Part shown: positions 38,727 through 51,123 of the stretch, piece by piece
Layout of the letters: each line of letters starts with the position of its first letter
Numbering within the stretch: position 1 is the stretch's first letter
Origin: Druceiella hillmani
Taxonomy: Eukaryota > Arthropoda > Insecta > Lepidoptera > Hepialidae
DNA length: 64,000 nt
Assembly: GCA_039881145.1 (NCBI GenBank)
Contig: JAYKKI010000023.1
Location: forward strand, 4,936,501-5,000,500
Direction: 5' to 3'
Notes under the pieces: generated by a model
The model's input: only the letters and a program-made list of their open reading frames with translations
Database searches by the model: none
What the model was told of the DNA's origin: nothing
Position numbers and translations under genes: made by a program

Positions 38727-39226
38727 CCGTCTATCGGTCTCTCAAGACCCTTTTCATTAGGAACACGTGGAGGTATCAAGTTGAAATGAATACCAAATAC
38801 TTAGGTTTATAGTCCCTTGGAGCTATGTACGCTATGGATACGTTGATAAATTATTACTAAAAGCAATCCCCTAAGTCAACGTAATCGAGACCAAACCTTA
38901 AATATAATGCCATATATTTTGAAACTCGGAAATGAATCTTAACCTCCCCTTGACCAAAAATCATCAAATTTGTCAAGAGCAAGGTCTCACGACACAAGTA
39001 AAGAAAATCCTCGAAAATCGTTAATTGTAGGTATATCACACAAAAAATATTTTTTTTAAATATGCGCCTGTGAATGATATAGTAAGCAATATATTTTCGT
39101 CCCAAAAATTACAATACTTCAAATAGTTTAATAGGAATATTACGTACCATTAAAATGTTTGTATACCTAAATATGTACGGACCCTTGTAGTGCGAGTTCT
39201 ACTCGCGTTTGACAGGTTTTTTACAC
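38692..39226 (-). mobile_element. Interspersed repeat copy ('cggacggacaac' family), antisense
   Basis: Starting from 'tcacttcgttgtccgtctat' and 'ctcaagacccttttcattag', the sequence follows the reverse order of the element at 19860-20415. It ends with 'gtacggacccttgtagtgcg', 'agttctactcgcgtttgaca' and 'ggtttttt', which I recognise as the far end of this common moth and butterfly repeat. At roughly 535 bp it is the most complete copy here. Its left end is palindromised: 'acaacgaagtga' (38692-38703) is the reverse complement of 38715-38726 across an 11-nt spacer. Confidence 0.6.
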
Positions 39227-39262
39227 ATTTTGATGTGAAACTTCTATAGGCGCAGGTATAAA

Positions 39263-39305
39263 CCGGATCGTTGGCGTGGCGACGCTCGCCACGCCAACGA
39301 TCCGG
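39263..39305. repeat. Perfect GC-rich hairpin, 20-bp arms, 3-nt loop
   Basis: 'ccggatcgttggcgtggcga' (39263-39282) and its exact reverse complement (39286-39305) flank 'cgc'. With 20 mostly G/C pairs this would be a very stable stem in RNA or extruded DNA. It lies just past the end of the antisense interspersed repeat. Confidence 0.95.
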
Positions 39306-39354
39306 CTAGGTATATATATATAGTCTATATGTAGTAGAGTGTACGGTATGGCAA

Positions 39355-39425
39355 CGTGTCGCCATGCGCAACCGACTACGCGACCCCCTCCTCACTCAGT
39401 TCGACGCTGTTGTTTACTACGGTAC
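39355..39425. other. GC-rich patch, possible repeat remnant
   Basis: 'catgcgcaaccgactacgcg' followed by 'accccctcctcactcagttc' and 'gacgctgttgtttac' recalls a motif common near moth and butterfly repeats. A loosely similar, inverted pattern ('gtgttcgagggggggagggg') is seen at about 44042-44062. The relationship is tentative. Confidence 0.25.
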
Positions 39426-39599
39426 ATATAACCTGTGCTTTATTACTTTTGTATTAATTGTAAATCAATGTTTATTAAATAAAGTCACAATTTTCTGTAA
39501 AAAATTCGTAATATTTTATTTTTTCATTATGCTATATTTCTTTTATGTAATAATCTTGTCTCTTATGCATATTACTTGTACGAACACGATGTTTCACAT

Positions 39600-39890
39600 C
39601 TGCCAGGCGTCCCGTGACGGCTCACTGTTTTTTTCAGTATATCTCTGAAGATATACCAATTAAAATTGTGTACTGGGCCTTTCAAGAGATATCCGATACC
39701 ATATATGGAATTGAAACAATAATTTCACCTCCCCCTAAAATTTTCATATAAATATTTTTGAATCTTGTGCGGTTTAATATTTTATTACTACGTCAAATCT
39801 CAAGTTTCGACTGTGACAGAGAGGCGGACAGACAGATAAGTGATCTGATTGTTCTGTTGTTCCTTTTGTGTTAAGGAACTCTAAAAATTG
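39600..39890 (+). mobile_element. Interspersed repeat fragment ('cggacggacaac' family)
   Basis: Contains 'tgtgcggtttaatattttat', 'caagtttcgactgtgacaga', 'gaggcggacagacagataag' and 'ttccttttgtgttaaggaac' before 'tctaaaaattg'. This follows the family order 'gacagacggacaac...ccttttgaggtacggaaccctaaaaa' with decay. It is opposite in orientation to the neighbouring copy at 38692-39226. Confidence 0.55.
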
Positions 39891-40234
39891 TAACGAATAC
39901 GCTAAATATAATTCTATAACAGTTTCACAAAATTGCTTTAACATTTTCTCATCTAGGGCAAAGTATGTGCTACCGGTGGAATTCCTGGTTTTTTTCTTTA
40001 GTTTCATTTCGTTTTAAATATATTTCCTTAGATGCACTTGTTTCTATCCTATTCATATTGTGTGCATTTCAAAGTTTTAATTTTTATTAATTCGAATGCA
40101 CATTCTCGTTAGGAACACGCTCACAACGTTTTCTCATTTTTTGGGCACATATCCCATATCAACTAATATGCCTTAATTATATTGTTATCAAATAATTTAA
40201 TAGCTGTGTAACTTTAAGATCACTTTCAAAATGT

Positions 40235-40470
40235 CACCGACTTCGAGCTCTTAAAATTTCACGCGCCTCCGTCTTGTAGCGACAGCGTAGTAAAACTTTT
40301 ATGCGCGGATGTCGGCAGAATTACGCGAGGGAAATATTGCAATAACGAAACACATTATGGTCCCGCAAATATAATATAAAGAAAAGTCCGTTCGCAGTCG
40401 GCAATAAAAATTCGAATAATGCACGCGCCACACTCGACGAGCGATATTTTTGAGCGAGCTTTTACAAGGC
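40235..40470. promoter_or_regulatory. Candidate enhancer island
   Basis: A balanced, non-repetitive block with 'tttcacgcgcctccgtcttg', a Caudal/Abd-B-like TTTTATG at 40297-40303, 'gcgcggatgtcggcagaatt' and 'tgcacgcgccacactcgacg'. No coding potential is apparent. Composition and low repeat content make it one of the better enhancer candidates in the large intron. Confidence 0.28.
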
Positions 40471-43094
40471 GCGATTGGTGTTGGTGATTTTCTGAGAATT
40501 TCTCTAAATATCTGAGAGCTGATTCAATTTTTTTTTAAAACAGAAATAATAATAATAAATTGAGCAGCCGCATACCGGTTAGACGCGCCGTCGCTCATGC
40601 TTATTTATTACGTAATTCGTTTTATTTAAAACGAAAATTCCTACAACAAATGATTCATAGTAGAGTGTGCCGCATTCGCCTCCCGGGCCAGGGTTGTCGG
40701 CGTCCAGTTGACGGAGTAGGAAATGGTTGATGAACGTGAGAGTATAAGGAGTTAAACTAATGTCATTGGGACGGATAGACAAATAAATATGGGAGTCAAC
40801 AGGGAAATAGACTTATAATATATAGAGAAGATAATACATGAAGAGCTAAATTGCAGGATAGTTTTGTTTGTCCGTAATTTGTAAGCGTTATTAGGTAAAT
40901 GTTTTCAAACTATTTACGAAATAATTTTACGTGTTGTCTTAACTATTTTTTGTTGGCCAGCTCCTTAATAATGCATTACTTTATTATTTGTTGGTCTAAA
41001 AATTGGTAAAAGTTCATAAATTTATTTACAATTACGTTTATAAAATTTCACTCTTGCTAAGATTGTGTTTACAAATTAGACTAGATTTTTTCTGTCACTA
41101 TGAACTAACTACGTTAATTTACATATTTCTATATTAAAAAAGATTTAAGTAGTTTATTTTTTCCATGTCACGTTTGTTTTTTCTTTAATTGTTAAAAAAC
41201 TTCTCAAAAAATATGAAGAAAAATCTTCCATTTGCAAATATATCTCTTTGTTTTTAATTGTCTTATCCCCCAACTCTCTCTTAATCTTTTAAGCCTTAAG
41301 AGCTTAACAGCTTAAAGCTTCCGAGACTTGCCATTTGCGATAATCTCATTTCAAGGGACAATACCAATAACCTCTTTGCTATTAAAAACGATGCCGATAC
41401 AAACCAAGTGAATTTCCCGTAACACGCAAGGTTTTAATAGGACATTAATAGGACAAAGGTGCAGGAGCTTCCCTGAATAATGTCCTCTATGATATTTCAT
41501 AATAAAACCATTTCATAACTGCATGCCATCCCTGACATAAGCTGACGCATAGACGCTGCCAGTTGAGAACGAAGCCGTCTGAAGCACTGAAAGTCATCAA
41601 GGTCATATAAAAAGGCGACGACTCTCAGATTTGCAATGTCAAAGTTTTGACACATGCTAATAACAATGATGGAGTGCACACCGAGCTATTTTTGAACAAT
41701 CTGGTTTCAGATTGGATCTGGATTTAGAATCTTGCCACTGCGGGAAGATGATGCGTCTTCTCGAATGTTCAATTAACTAGACTCCGTTGATTGTCGGTCA
41801 GAGAGGCCATCACGTTTAGAAAGTGGCTAAATGACATATCGATTCTGAAATTAGACCATATCCACTATTTGGTTTGGCTTTTATTTATCTTATGGGTCCT
41901 GTGAGTTATATTGGCTAAAAAGCGAATTACATATGCATCTTAAATTCTTAAAAGTTTAATACCTTAAATATCTCTACAATCCAAGTGATTTATAAATATC
42001 AGAATCATGTGAGATAAAAAAGATGAATAATATTCTTTTGTAATACGTTTTTCACTCAATACAAATCTCCAAATTTTCAACTAAGATTGCAAACCGGAAA
42101 TAATACTTGCCACCATTTTTCACTGGGAACAATTAATTATATCGTTTATGATAATATTTGTCGCAAAAGGAAAACAAATACACAAATTTCAAACAAAACA
42201 AATTTCTCGGGAAAATGAATTGAATTCCCGCATATTCCAATTTCATCTCTTTATTTAGAAGATTAGTTTCACTTTTTTTCGGGTAAATGTGGTAAATAAT
42301 ACTTTTGGGGAATAATATTTGGCAATGGAAATTTCAGGAAATTTGCAGAGTTGTTCGCGAATAAACGGTTAAAATAAACCCATCGAGAGTAGACATTCTA
42401 TATTTTTGGTAACCATGCTATACCTTCGGTCGTTCGTTTTTTTCTTTTAAAGCAAAATATTTAATAATTTTGTGGTAAATATAAAATAATAAAAAATAAT
42501 AACTATGCTTTAAATGAAAATAAGTAGAAATGTAATCATCCTGATAATAATATCACCACACTAAATATTACCTGATCCCAATATCTCCCCAAATATTACG
42601 AATATTAAGAGTAGTTTTCTATAATCATCGTCGAAAATTGCAAAATATCGTTAAAATTGCGTCTTTAGAACGATTTATTGGCTAGATATTTATATTTTAA
42701 TTTCAATAATTAAATCTTTTTTTTGTTTGATAACATTATCAACTGTAATATGTTTATATTGATAAAAAAGGTATATGTCCAAGTATTTTTAGCATAGAAG
42801 GGAAAGTGGGATTTAAAAAAAGAAGTTGGTTATTTTTCAAAATTAAAAAAAAACCACTTTGTTATTTTTCAAGGAAAATTGTCTTTTATTTCGAAACCTT
42901 TGTAGAATGTTTAATTATGGACTATATCATTAAACAACAGGATGCATTTTTACTGTTAAAATACCTGCTCACTGTTTTGATTTCGAGGTCACTTTTAATT
43001 TTTTCCCTCTTAAGTTTGATGTCAATTTCTAAAATCGAAATCAGTGTAAAGGAAAATAAGGAAGGTGATAAATTTGTGTAAAGTTGCATTTTCA
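40471..43094. other. Intronic sequence, nothing recognised
   Basis: AT-rich sequence without recognisable exon, array or transposon domain. The 91-residue open frame at 42806-43081 is Phe/Leu/Ile/Lys-rich with no motif. Confidence 0.45.
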
Positions 43095-43534
43095 AATAAC
43101 AAAATGGGCACGTTGCTATGAAGCAATCGGAAAACTCGAGTAATTTTTGTTCGCTTTTCTCCCCGATTTTTTGACTAAGCTGCTACAGAAAACTAGAATC
43201 GCATTCAGCGTTTGTAACTGTATCACGTTCTTTGAAGTTAATCCAAAGGATACCGTCATGATCCGAAAAAAATGTTGACATCAGTATTTTTAAGTTTTCA
43301 GTAACATCTGTCTCTTTGGCACTGACTTCCCATTTCGATGCTTTTCCACACACTTCTTTTAGATGTTGAATCATAGTAAAAAAACATAGTTTCATCTTTC
43401 GTCACGGCCGAATCAACAATTGCCTTGAGGTCTTTATGATAGAGCTGCAAAAATCGTTTACAACATCCAATGTTTTCCCCTTTTTCAACTGCACTGAGGA
43501 TTGGAGTCTTCCACCTTGCACTAATTTCTGTCAT
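43095..43534 (-). pseudogene. Mariner-like transposase fossil
   Basis: Two minus-strand frames give adjacent parts of one mariner-type transposase. The first (from 43534) reads 'CKRFLQLYHKDLKAIVDSAV', then 'TKDETMFFYYDSTSK', corresponding to the family's 'VTGDETWFYYYDPETK' with the first catalytic Asp. After a frameshift near 43300-43330 the second reads 'KILMSTFFSDHDGILWINFK' then 'ERDTVTNAEC', matching 'FWDxxGILLIDFLERGxTINAEYY' with the second Asp in DHDG. It decays further through about 43095 ('QLSQKIGEKSEQKL'). The N-terminal DNA-binding region and C-terminus are absent, and no terminal inverted repeats were found. The tryptophan of 'DETW' is missing and frames are broken, so it is inactive. 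Confidence 0.85.
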
Positions 43535-43814
43535 ATACGTTGCACATATATCTACATATATATACAGTCAACTAGAAGTGGTTGCTTTAGGTTATAGTAA
43601 TTACAACCGGTAAACAATTATTATATACAAGTACTTTTTGTAACAAAAGTGTATCTGTCCCTTAGAAATGATAAATAATCGCCATGCTAGTACGGAGCTC
43701 TGTTTTGTCAGTTCTCATCTACTAGAAAATTACACCCTTCCAGCTCCATTTCACCATCCACTCACCTGTTGCAGATGCTCCCAAAATAGATTTATGTTCT
43801 AACAAGAATGTGGA

Positions 43815-44070
43815 TCACAAGACGATGAATATGCGAATGGTTAGCCGTGCCGTGCGTGTTTTGGAGAAGTGCGGACGGACTAACGGCCGCGGCGACATGT
43901 TTGCTGCGATTCTGTCAACGCTAATAGTGGATTGGGTATTTTTAGTATCCGACGCGGCTTTGGTGACTGTCCGCCATGGCGCTACCGCGTGCGACCGTGT
44001 GCAACGTCCTTGAGCATACGATCAACTTATTTGGGGCGATTTAGTGTTCGAGGGGGGGAGGGGTTGTGCG
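43815..44070. promoter_or_regulatory. GC-richer island, candidate enhancer or repeat remnant
   Basis: Contains 'gtgcggacggactaacggcc', 'ctgtccgccatggcgctacc' and the G-rich run 'gtgttcgagggggggagggg'. Two overlapping + strand frames cross it without a known domain. It may be a transposable-element remnant. Confidence 0.2.
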
Positions 44071-47000
44071 GCTGTAACGAAAAACATCACCTGTTATACG
44101 AATTGGATAACGTGTTAAACATTTGTATTTATTTAATAAGCGTCGTTAAATAGAATACATAGATTTATTGTCATTTCGTTCACATTTAGCCTTTCTAATT
44201 AAAAAAGTGTTATTTCTAGTAAAACATACCACTTTTAATTTAAGGTGCTATATTAAGCAATGCATTTGTTTCTATCTCGACTTTGCAATATGTTATAGGA
44301 AGCGAACATTATATGGCCGTGACCCATGATATCGGAGTTTACATGACAGATATAAGTTGCCGACTAAATGTCTTAAGCCTTTAAGTTTCTCATCTACAAG
44401 TTTTATAATTATTTATAATTAGCTCGACGAAAGCTCAAAGAACTAAAGATTCAGTCTGCAGATGATCTGTTTATAAATCATGCTTAACGATGCTTTAATA
44501 TGACATAGTTATAGAAATAAATAAAATACTAAAGAAATATTGCTGTTGGGTCTGAAATGTCACATCATAGCGATTTATTCTGGAAAATAATGGAGGCTGA
44601 AAGCAATTTTGAAATTTTATACGGCCATTTTATACACTAAAATAAAAATAAACAAAAACTCTCACCTAATTCATCTCTTTTATTACTATTGATATATAAT
44701 TTTTATACTATTTCAAATATTTTATAATGTCATATTATAATTTAATACTATTTCGGATAATGTCTTTTTAGTTCCGGTGCTGGAACATAAAATGTAAAAC
44801 ATTCGCAAAAGCTGTCTAGACATTTAAAGATATGTTACCTATTTATTCTGAAATGAATGAAATTTAATATCCGATTGATGGAACGTATTTTTAATATGAT
44901 CTGATCACAGAATTCCAGGCAAAATCCCATCATATTATTTGTTTCCCCAAACGACATAATTTTTCTTTGTCTAAAATGTACTGTCCCACATTTTTCATCA
45001 TTTGCGAATCAGAGAGAAACGTTTTTTACAACGCAAATAAAAAATTATTTATTTGCGTTAAGAAAATCGTTTCCCGTAACGTAACTTAACAACGGACAAC
45101 TAACAAAAGTAAAAAAGAGACTTAATGAAACAGTATTTCTCCTGAAATACGAAAATATGAACTTGCAATTTAGTCATTTTATTTCACTAAGTTGTTTTTA
45201 CTTTCTTTTCAAAACATATTTATGTACACTTTCATTAAATATTATGAGCTTTTACCGGCTCGATCCAACTTTAGCGCGAGCTTTGCTGAAGAACGAACTT
45301 TGCTGAAGACGACACTCGCAATTTTCAGATAATTTTTAAATACATTCAAAGTATGTAGACATCCAAAGGCATTTTCCAAACCAGACATCGGCCAATCAGT
45401 AATGATTCATTTAACCGAGGTGACTTTTGCACCTAATTTATTAGAAAAGGTTTCTTTTAAGTATCGACCGATCGTCTTTATTGTTGTCTGACCATTTTAC
45501 GAGCGTTGCGACGTCCAAAGGTCAGCGGCACACGGCACGCGCCTGAGTACCTTTTACGACTACACAGCTTTTACACTTTGGTGTCATATTAGATTTTAAT
45601 AACACTGATTAACTCATAGTTAAGGGACCAGATACTGTTGATAAGAAATTAGTGTGTATATTGTTTCATAGTTAATTTTTAGGCTTTCGTTGCTAAATGG
45701 AAAAGAGAACTTTTACATTTTCATCAGGTTCATCGATCTCTCAATCCCAATATATAACATTCATTCTATAGTTTGTATAGTTTTAAACCTATATTATATG
45801 AAATTTTCTAAGCAGACTTTTCATATGGAGATCTCAGTTAATACTAATTTTTTGTTTGCTTAACTTATCTCACCATTCATATAAAGTAGGAGAAAATGTT
45901 TTTGGCCCTCGGGTGAAATATCATTGATATTGAGGTTTTATTTACCATTTTTTAAGCTCTTTTTTGAATATTAAGTCTCAAAGTGATGTGAAATGACTCT
46001 ACCTTTAATTTTTTAATCATGGGGTTGAAAAATCTTGAAAAGAAATTAATACTGGCTTTTAATTAGAATTTTCAAATGAAATTATTGGCGTTAATGTGTA
46101 TCATCAATTTTACTTCATGCGTAAATCGGCTCAAATTTTTTAATAGCATCAACTGTTATGACAACCCTCAAAGACGATACCATTCTTTAAAAATGATTAG
46201 CTAAAGTATCAACATGACAATTGTCAAACAAAAATTGTCCTTCAAAGCTAATACATTTTTGAATAAAAAAACAGCAGAACTACCCATAGATGCAGTTCGA
46301 AACGCAACCCGACGACACCATCTTCTCCTTAGTCATTGCATTATATCTATATTTATTAATATGTGTTCGGCGCGTTTGGCGATTTTTTGATCATGTGCCA
46401 AATGAGCGCCGAGTTTGTTTGAAGTTTTGCGTGAAAATTAAAAAATAAATTTTAAATTTAAAAAACGCATTCTGCAACGTGTCGCTAAGCTGGATTCAAA
46501 CATATAAGGGGTCTAAACGTTTTAAAGTTAACCGAACCTTAGTTGAAGTTGATCGTAGAACATCACAGACCAACAGGCTCAACATGAATTCCTTACAAAA
46601 CAAAGGAGCAGAAATGCTCCAAGTTTTATATTTACTTTTGTAGTCTTAGATTGTACAGTTGTAGACACTCGTGAAGAGTGTCTTACGTAACCTTTCAGAA
46701 GTTGAGGTCAGCGGTAACTTTGTCCAGAAGACATTTGAAATATTATTGCGAAATATGCAATAGATTGTGATATTAAAAATGAATAAATATTATTAAATTT
46801 TTTTCTCCTAAAAAATAGTAGAATGAATGAAAATCTGACTTCATGGCAGATTGTATAATTTTATTTTAAGCTTTGTATTTTCTTGAAGGTAATTCTTTAA
46901 AAATTCATTTACAAAATATTTAGTATTCATTTCTTATAATTAATACAATTTTTAGGTCAACAGTTATAAGATAATGTTGCCATACTTTAAAAATGCATTA

Positions 47001-47509
47001 CGTTTACGATTATAATTAATACAAACCAATAAATAGACACGGAATCGATCTTTCATAGGATTGTAATTTAAATTTTAAATTGAAAAAAAATTGTACTTGA
47101 AGGGAAGTATACAGTTCGTTATGACAATTGACTCTACTCTTTTATATTATAAATTGTAACCGAAACAAGAAAACACTGCCAATCCGCAATGATTTCGTCC
47201 CACACCCGCAGACTTTTTTATGCTCGAAATCAAATTTGATGTGGAAAAGCCAACATTTTGGATTAAAAGTTAGATCTATGACAATATTTGGACTATAATA
47301 ATGTTTTACTTGTATTCAGAAGAGACTACTACAAGAAGTATTTAACAACAGATGTAATCGAACAAAAAGCAAGAATAACACGCAAATAATTTTTTGAATT
47401 GCAAAATTATTTTAATGTTAATTTATATTATATATTTTATGAGTAAAATTATGATCATTTAAAATATGTGTTTTCGTGTGAAAATATTCTTATTTTTTAT
47501 TATATATTT
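44071..47509. other. Intronic sequence, nothing recognised
   Basis: AT-rich sequence with no recognisable gene, long array or transposon domain. A moderately GC-richer stretch lies near 45470-45560. Confidence 0.45.
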
Positions 47510-47925
47510 TCTATTTTGTTAATTGACTACTTCCATATTCTAGAGTAATTGTATAATTTGTAGTTATTTTAAACACAACATTGTTTTAAACATATAGAAC
47601 TCTTGCCAAGATTGATATGAGTTTTATTTATATAATGCTCGTGAGAATGAGAAAATCAGAAAAAAATGTTTTTTTTTATATTATTTAATGAAACTGTTAA
47701 AAATAAGAAATATTGCACTAAACAGTGGATGTGAAAAAGAAAATGGCTCGATTCCCTCTATTTGGTTAATTGATACATTCAATATTCTAGAGTAATTGCA
47801 TAATTTTTAATAATCGTTAAACATGATATTGTATCAAAGATGTAGAAGTTTTGTCAAGATTTACATGAATTTTATTTATATAATGCTCGCGAGGATGAGA
47901 AAATCAGAAAAATATTTTGATTTTT
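47510..47925 (+). repeat. Tandem duplication, about 247-bp period
   Basis: 'tattctagagtaattg' at 47536 recurs at 47783, and 'gagttttatttatataatgc' with 'tcgtgagaatgagaaaatca' recurs as 'gaattttatttatataatgc' with 'tcgcgaggatgagaaaatca'. The copies are clearly diverged, and the second is incomplete. Confidence 0.88.
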
Positions 47926-48717
47926 TCATCTTTACTTTCTGAACTTTTTTCACGTAACTTTTCGTCTATCGTGTTTCCACAACAATCGTTTAATATACAC
48001 GCATAATCAGAGAATATATTACGTAGCAATTTCTTATAGAGAATGGAAATTAGTTTGAGAAAGTTAACATTCTTAACCGTATCGACAAAGGTGAATTAAC
48101 TAAGAACTGTGGAGATACTGGGGTACATATCTTGTAAGATGTTAATGAATTGGCTACATAAGAGGGAAGAGAATTGACTTCGACAAATATATAACCAATT
48201 GAAGGGGTATTAATTGAAAGCTACAAGATTCATATAGATGCTGCTTGCTTCGAAACTAAAAGAGCTTTTTTAAGCTCAATAATTTTCCCGTTAAATCTCA
48301 CAACAATTTCAACAGTCTGTCATCGACCTTTCGAATACTTTCCCATTTTTTTTCAATCTCTTTTCGTCGCGTCTCGTCTGCACATTTTGGCCTCTGTAAC
48401 CCGAGGGTGGGGATATCCCGCCGCCTGCGTAAATCACGCGCACTAATATGCGTAAACACGCTCGCGACCAATGTTATCAGATTCAGAATTTAATTTTTTA
48501 AAAATTATTTATTGTCTTTTGGTCTAGTGTTACTTTGAGTTTAAAAATTGTAACGGAAAATTCTAACGGAAATTGAAGATTTTCCACAACAGTCTTATTA
48601 GCAAAGAGATTTTATGTGGATTGGGAAATTTCGTGATCCTGTTTTTAAGTTAATATTGAAATCTCCAAAAAAAGGACACTGTAAATTGCTTTTTGCATTT
48701 TTTTAGGACAGCGGGAC
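47926..48717. other. Intronic sequence with a small GC-rich patch
   Basis: Mostly AT-rich. A GC-richer patch at about 48360-48475 ('gtaacccgagggtggggata', 'atcacgcgcactaatatgcg') could be regulatory but is short. Confidence 0.3.
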
Positions 48718-48743
48718 AAATTTTCAAAACGTTTTGAAAATTT
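48718..48743. repeat. Perfect 26-bp palindrome
   Basis: 'aaattttcaaaac' is followed without any spacer by its reverse complement 'gttttgaaaattt'. A third related piece, 'gttcaaaacgttgtg', follows at once. Confidence 0.95.
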
Positions 48744-49083
48744 TGTTCAAAACGTTGTGTTCTAAATTTTCACATTTCTTTATGTATTTGATATTATTGT
48801 GTAAAATTGTCAAGGTCTAAGATGATTAGACATTGTTGTGGAAAAAAAATTAAAAATAAAGACATGAATGTAGCTGAAAACTACAAAAAAGTGTGTTTCA
48901 GTATCATAATAAGAAAAATTAATAAACCAATAGCCTAGACGATTTGCAATTTTATGAAATTGACTATTTTCTTCCAATAAAAAAAAAGATATCATGAATA
49001 AGTCATAAAAATTAATTCATAAATTTTTACCGATTAATAATAACACTATAAACATATATACATAAATATATGTACACACACAC

Positions 49084-49109
49084 ACATACTTATATATATA
49101 TATATATAA

Positions 49110-49187
<78 letters not shown>
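49084..49187 (+). repeat. Compound (TA)n microsatellite
   Basis: TA tracts interrupted by 'taaatata' and one 'tacatgta'. Minus-strand frames of alternating Tyr and Ile arise from it and are not genes. Confidence 0.95.
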
Positions 49188-49188
<1 letters not shown>

Positions 49189-49829
49189 ATGAACTTACAT
49201 GGCCACAATTGGGACGTGTAGAATGAAATGAAATTTTATTTGTTATTATATTTTGATTTAAAAGGAGAGAGAACTGGACAGACACAAGAAACTTACATTG
49301 AGATCTGTTAATAATATCGTTGATTTTTTTTTATAAATTTTTACAATGTATAGCAGTTAGGTAACTTAATAATAGTTAAAAAAGCGTTTTTAATATCGGA
49401 AAATAAAAAAAAATAACTTCTTAAAATGTTTTATTTAGATTCTGGGAATTCAATTTTGGCTACAATTTTGTCTTTTATACACAATCGCCATTGACATTTT
49501 TATCAATAAGATTTTCTCGGATGAATTTGAATTATATTAAAAACTTTTGGAAAACCACTGGAAAGTTAGTGTAAACTTGTAGATCTACAATTATAGCTAA
49601 CAATTAAAAGTAACAATATCTTGAGTTACAAGAAAAAACAGCAAATGTTTCAATGGATTTTTTATTTTTTATTACAGTAAAATAATAATTTTCTTTACAA
49701 CCAACAAATATGGCGGTCCCATTAATAAATCCAATTTGTACTTCATACATTTTTATTTTTTTGTATAATTTAGTTCTCGTTAACATCACAGTATCGATTT
49801 GGAATTTTAGAAAAAAAGGAACAATCAGA

Positions 49830-49985
49830 TCACACCGCGTGCGACGTCCCGCTGACTGGTCTGGCGGCCGCGGTTATTTAGTGCGCGCGCGCGGTTCCCG
49901 CGATCCGCACTTGTTATGATTCGTTTTATTCGCTCTTAAGATGCCCAGGGGATTACGGGCGACGTTGATTGATTGATTGATCAGT
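49830..49985. promoter_or_regulatory. Candidate enhancer island with TGATTGAT cluster
   Basis: A compact GC-rich block ('cgtgcgacgtcccgctgact', 'tgcgcgcgcgcggttcccgc') followed by four tandem TTGA/TGAT units at 49965-49982. TGATTGAT is the half-site pattern recognised by PBC/Hox (Extradenticle-type) complexes. The tetramer run could equally be a microsatellite. Confidence 0.3.
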
Positions 49986-50162
49986 GTAATTTTGGTTTCC
50001 CGATTTTTTATCGATCTTGTATTTTTTAGATCCTTTTTATTTTTTAATATTACGAACCGAAAAGGTTTTTCAAAAACATATCAAGTTATTTCATGAACTG
50101 TAATCATCAGTTGTTTAAAAACTAACTGTTGCAATGCATAAATAGTAGAGTTGCAATGAAAA

Positions 50163-50189
50163 GTATATTCGGCCTTAAGCCGAATATAC
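50163..50189. repeat. Perfect hairpin, 11-bp arms, 5-nt loop
   Basis: 'gtatattcggc' and 'gccgaatatac' flank 'cttaa'. Confidence 0.9.
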
Positions 50190-50462
50190 ACGGTGTCCGG
50201 GAATAAGTGTGGGATAAAGAAAGACGTTATTCGTTAGCTGAAGAATAGTTAATAGATTGTCGTTGAAATAAAATTTAAAAGATGACTTTTTTTCCGAAAA
50301 TTGAAAATAATATTAATAATTATTTGTCATCTTTTTCGTACGCACGATACTTGCGCTCCTGAGCGCCGCTATTCGTACCCGGAAGCAATTTTATTTCGAT
50401 AATTCATTTTCCAAAATTGACATTTGGCAAGGTGGAAAGAAAACTACTTCTTCCAATTAACG

Positions 50463-50745
50463 TGTAAAAACTGTAATATTTCTGTTCTACACCGCGTAAA
50501 AATGGTAATATTTTTGTACTGCACCGCGTAAAAACGGTAATATTTCTATACTTAACCGCGTAAAAACGGTAATATTTCTATACTTCACCTCGTAAAAACG
50601 GTTATATTTCTGTACTGCACCCCGTAAAAACGGTTATATTTCTGTACTACACCGCGTAAAACGGTAATATATCTGTACTGAACCGCGTAAAACCAGTAAT
50701 ATTTCTGTACTGCACCGCGTAAAAACGGTAATATTCTGACTGTAC
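50463..50745 (+). repeat. Minisatellite, 32-bp unit, nine copies
   Basis: The unit is 'gcgtaaaaacggtaatattt' followed by 'ctgtactgcacc'. Internal copies 3 and 4 share 'ctatactt' and copies 5 and 6 share 'cggttatatt', so neighbours are more alike than distant copies. Each unit carries a small inverted pair, accg...cggt. Confidence 0.95.
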
Positions 50746-51123
50746 CTTCTTTATTTTAATTGTAACATTGAACACAAATATTTGTATTGTAGAAAAACAT
50801 CAATAGATTTTTTCCTCTTTCAATTCAAAACTAAAAAGCTACACAGTGGACATTGTTTATATAATGGCGTAATGGTCATTTTATTGGTGACTATCGTTTT
50901 TTCAGAGAATCTTGTGATAAAATAATAGCCAATTTTTCAATTAAATAACACAATTTACCTTAATGCCTATGTCAAGGATAAATACGTTTGATTGTTTTGA
51001 TCTTATCAATTAAAGTAATATTATTAAGAGAAAATTGTTTATGTTTCTTTAGGTTTTTAGTAATCGATCATTTCAGTATCTATTTGTGTAGCTAATTAAA
51101 ATCTTTACGAAACATGTCCTTAG

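Noticed and set aside
49017..49285. Minus-strand frames of alternating Tyr and Ile
   Set aside because: They are translations of a (TA)n microsatellite. The same applies to frames over 19748-19790 and 38452-38545.
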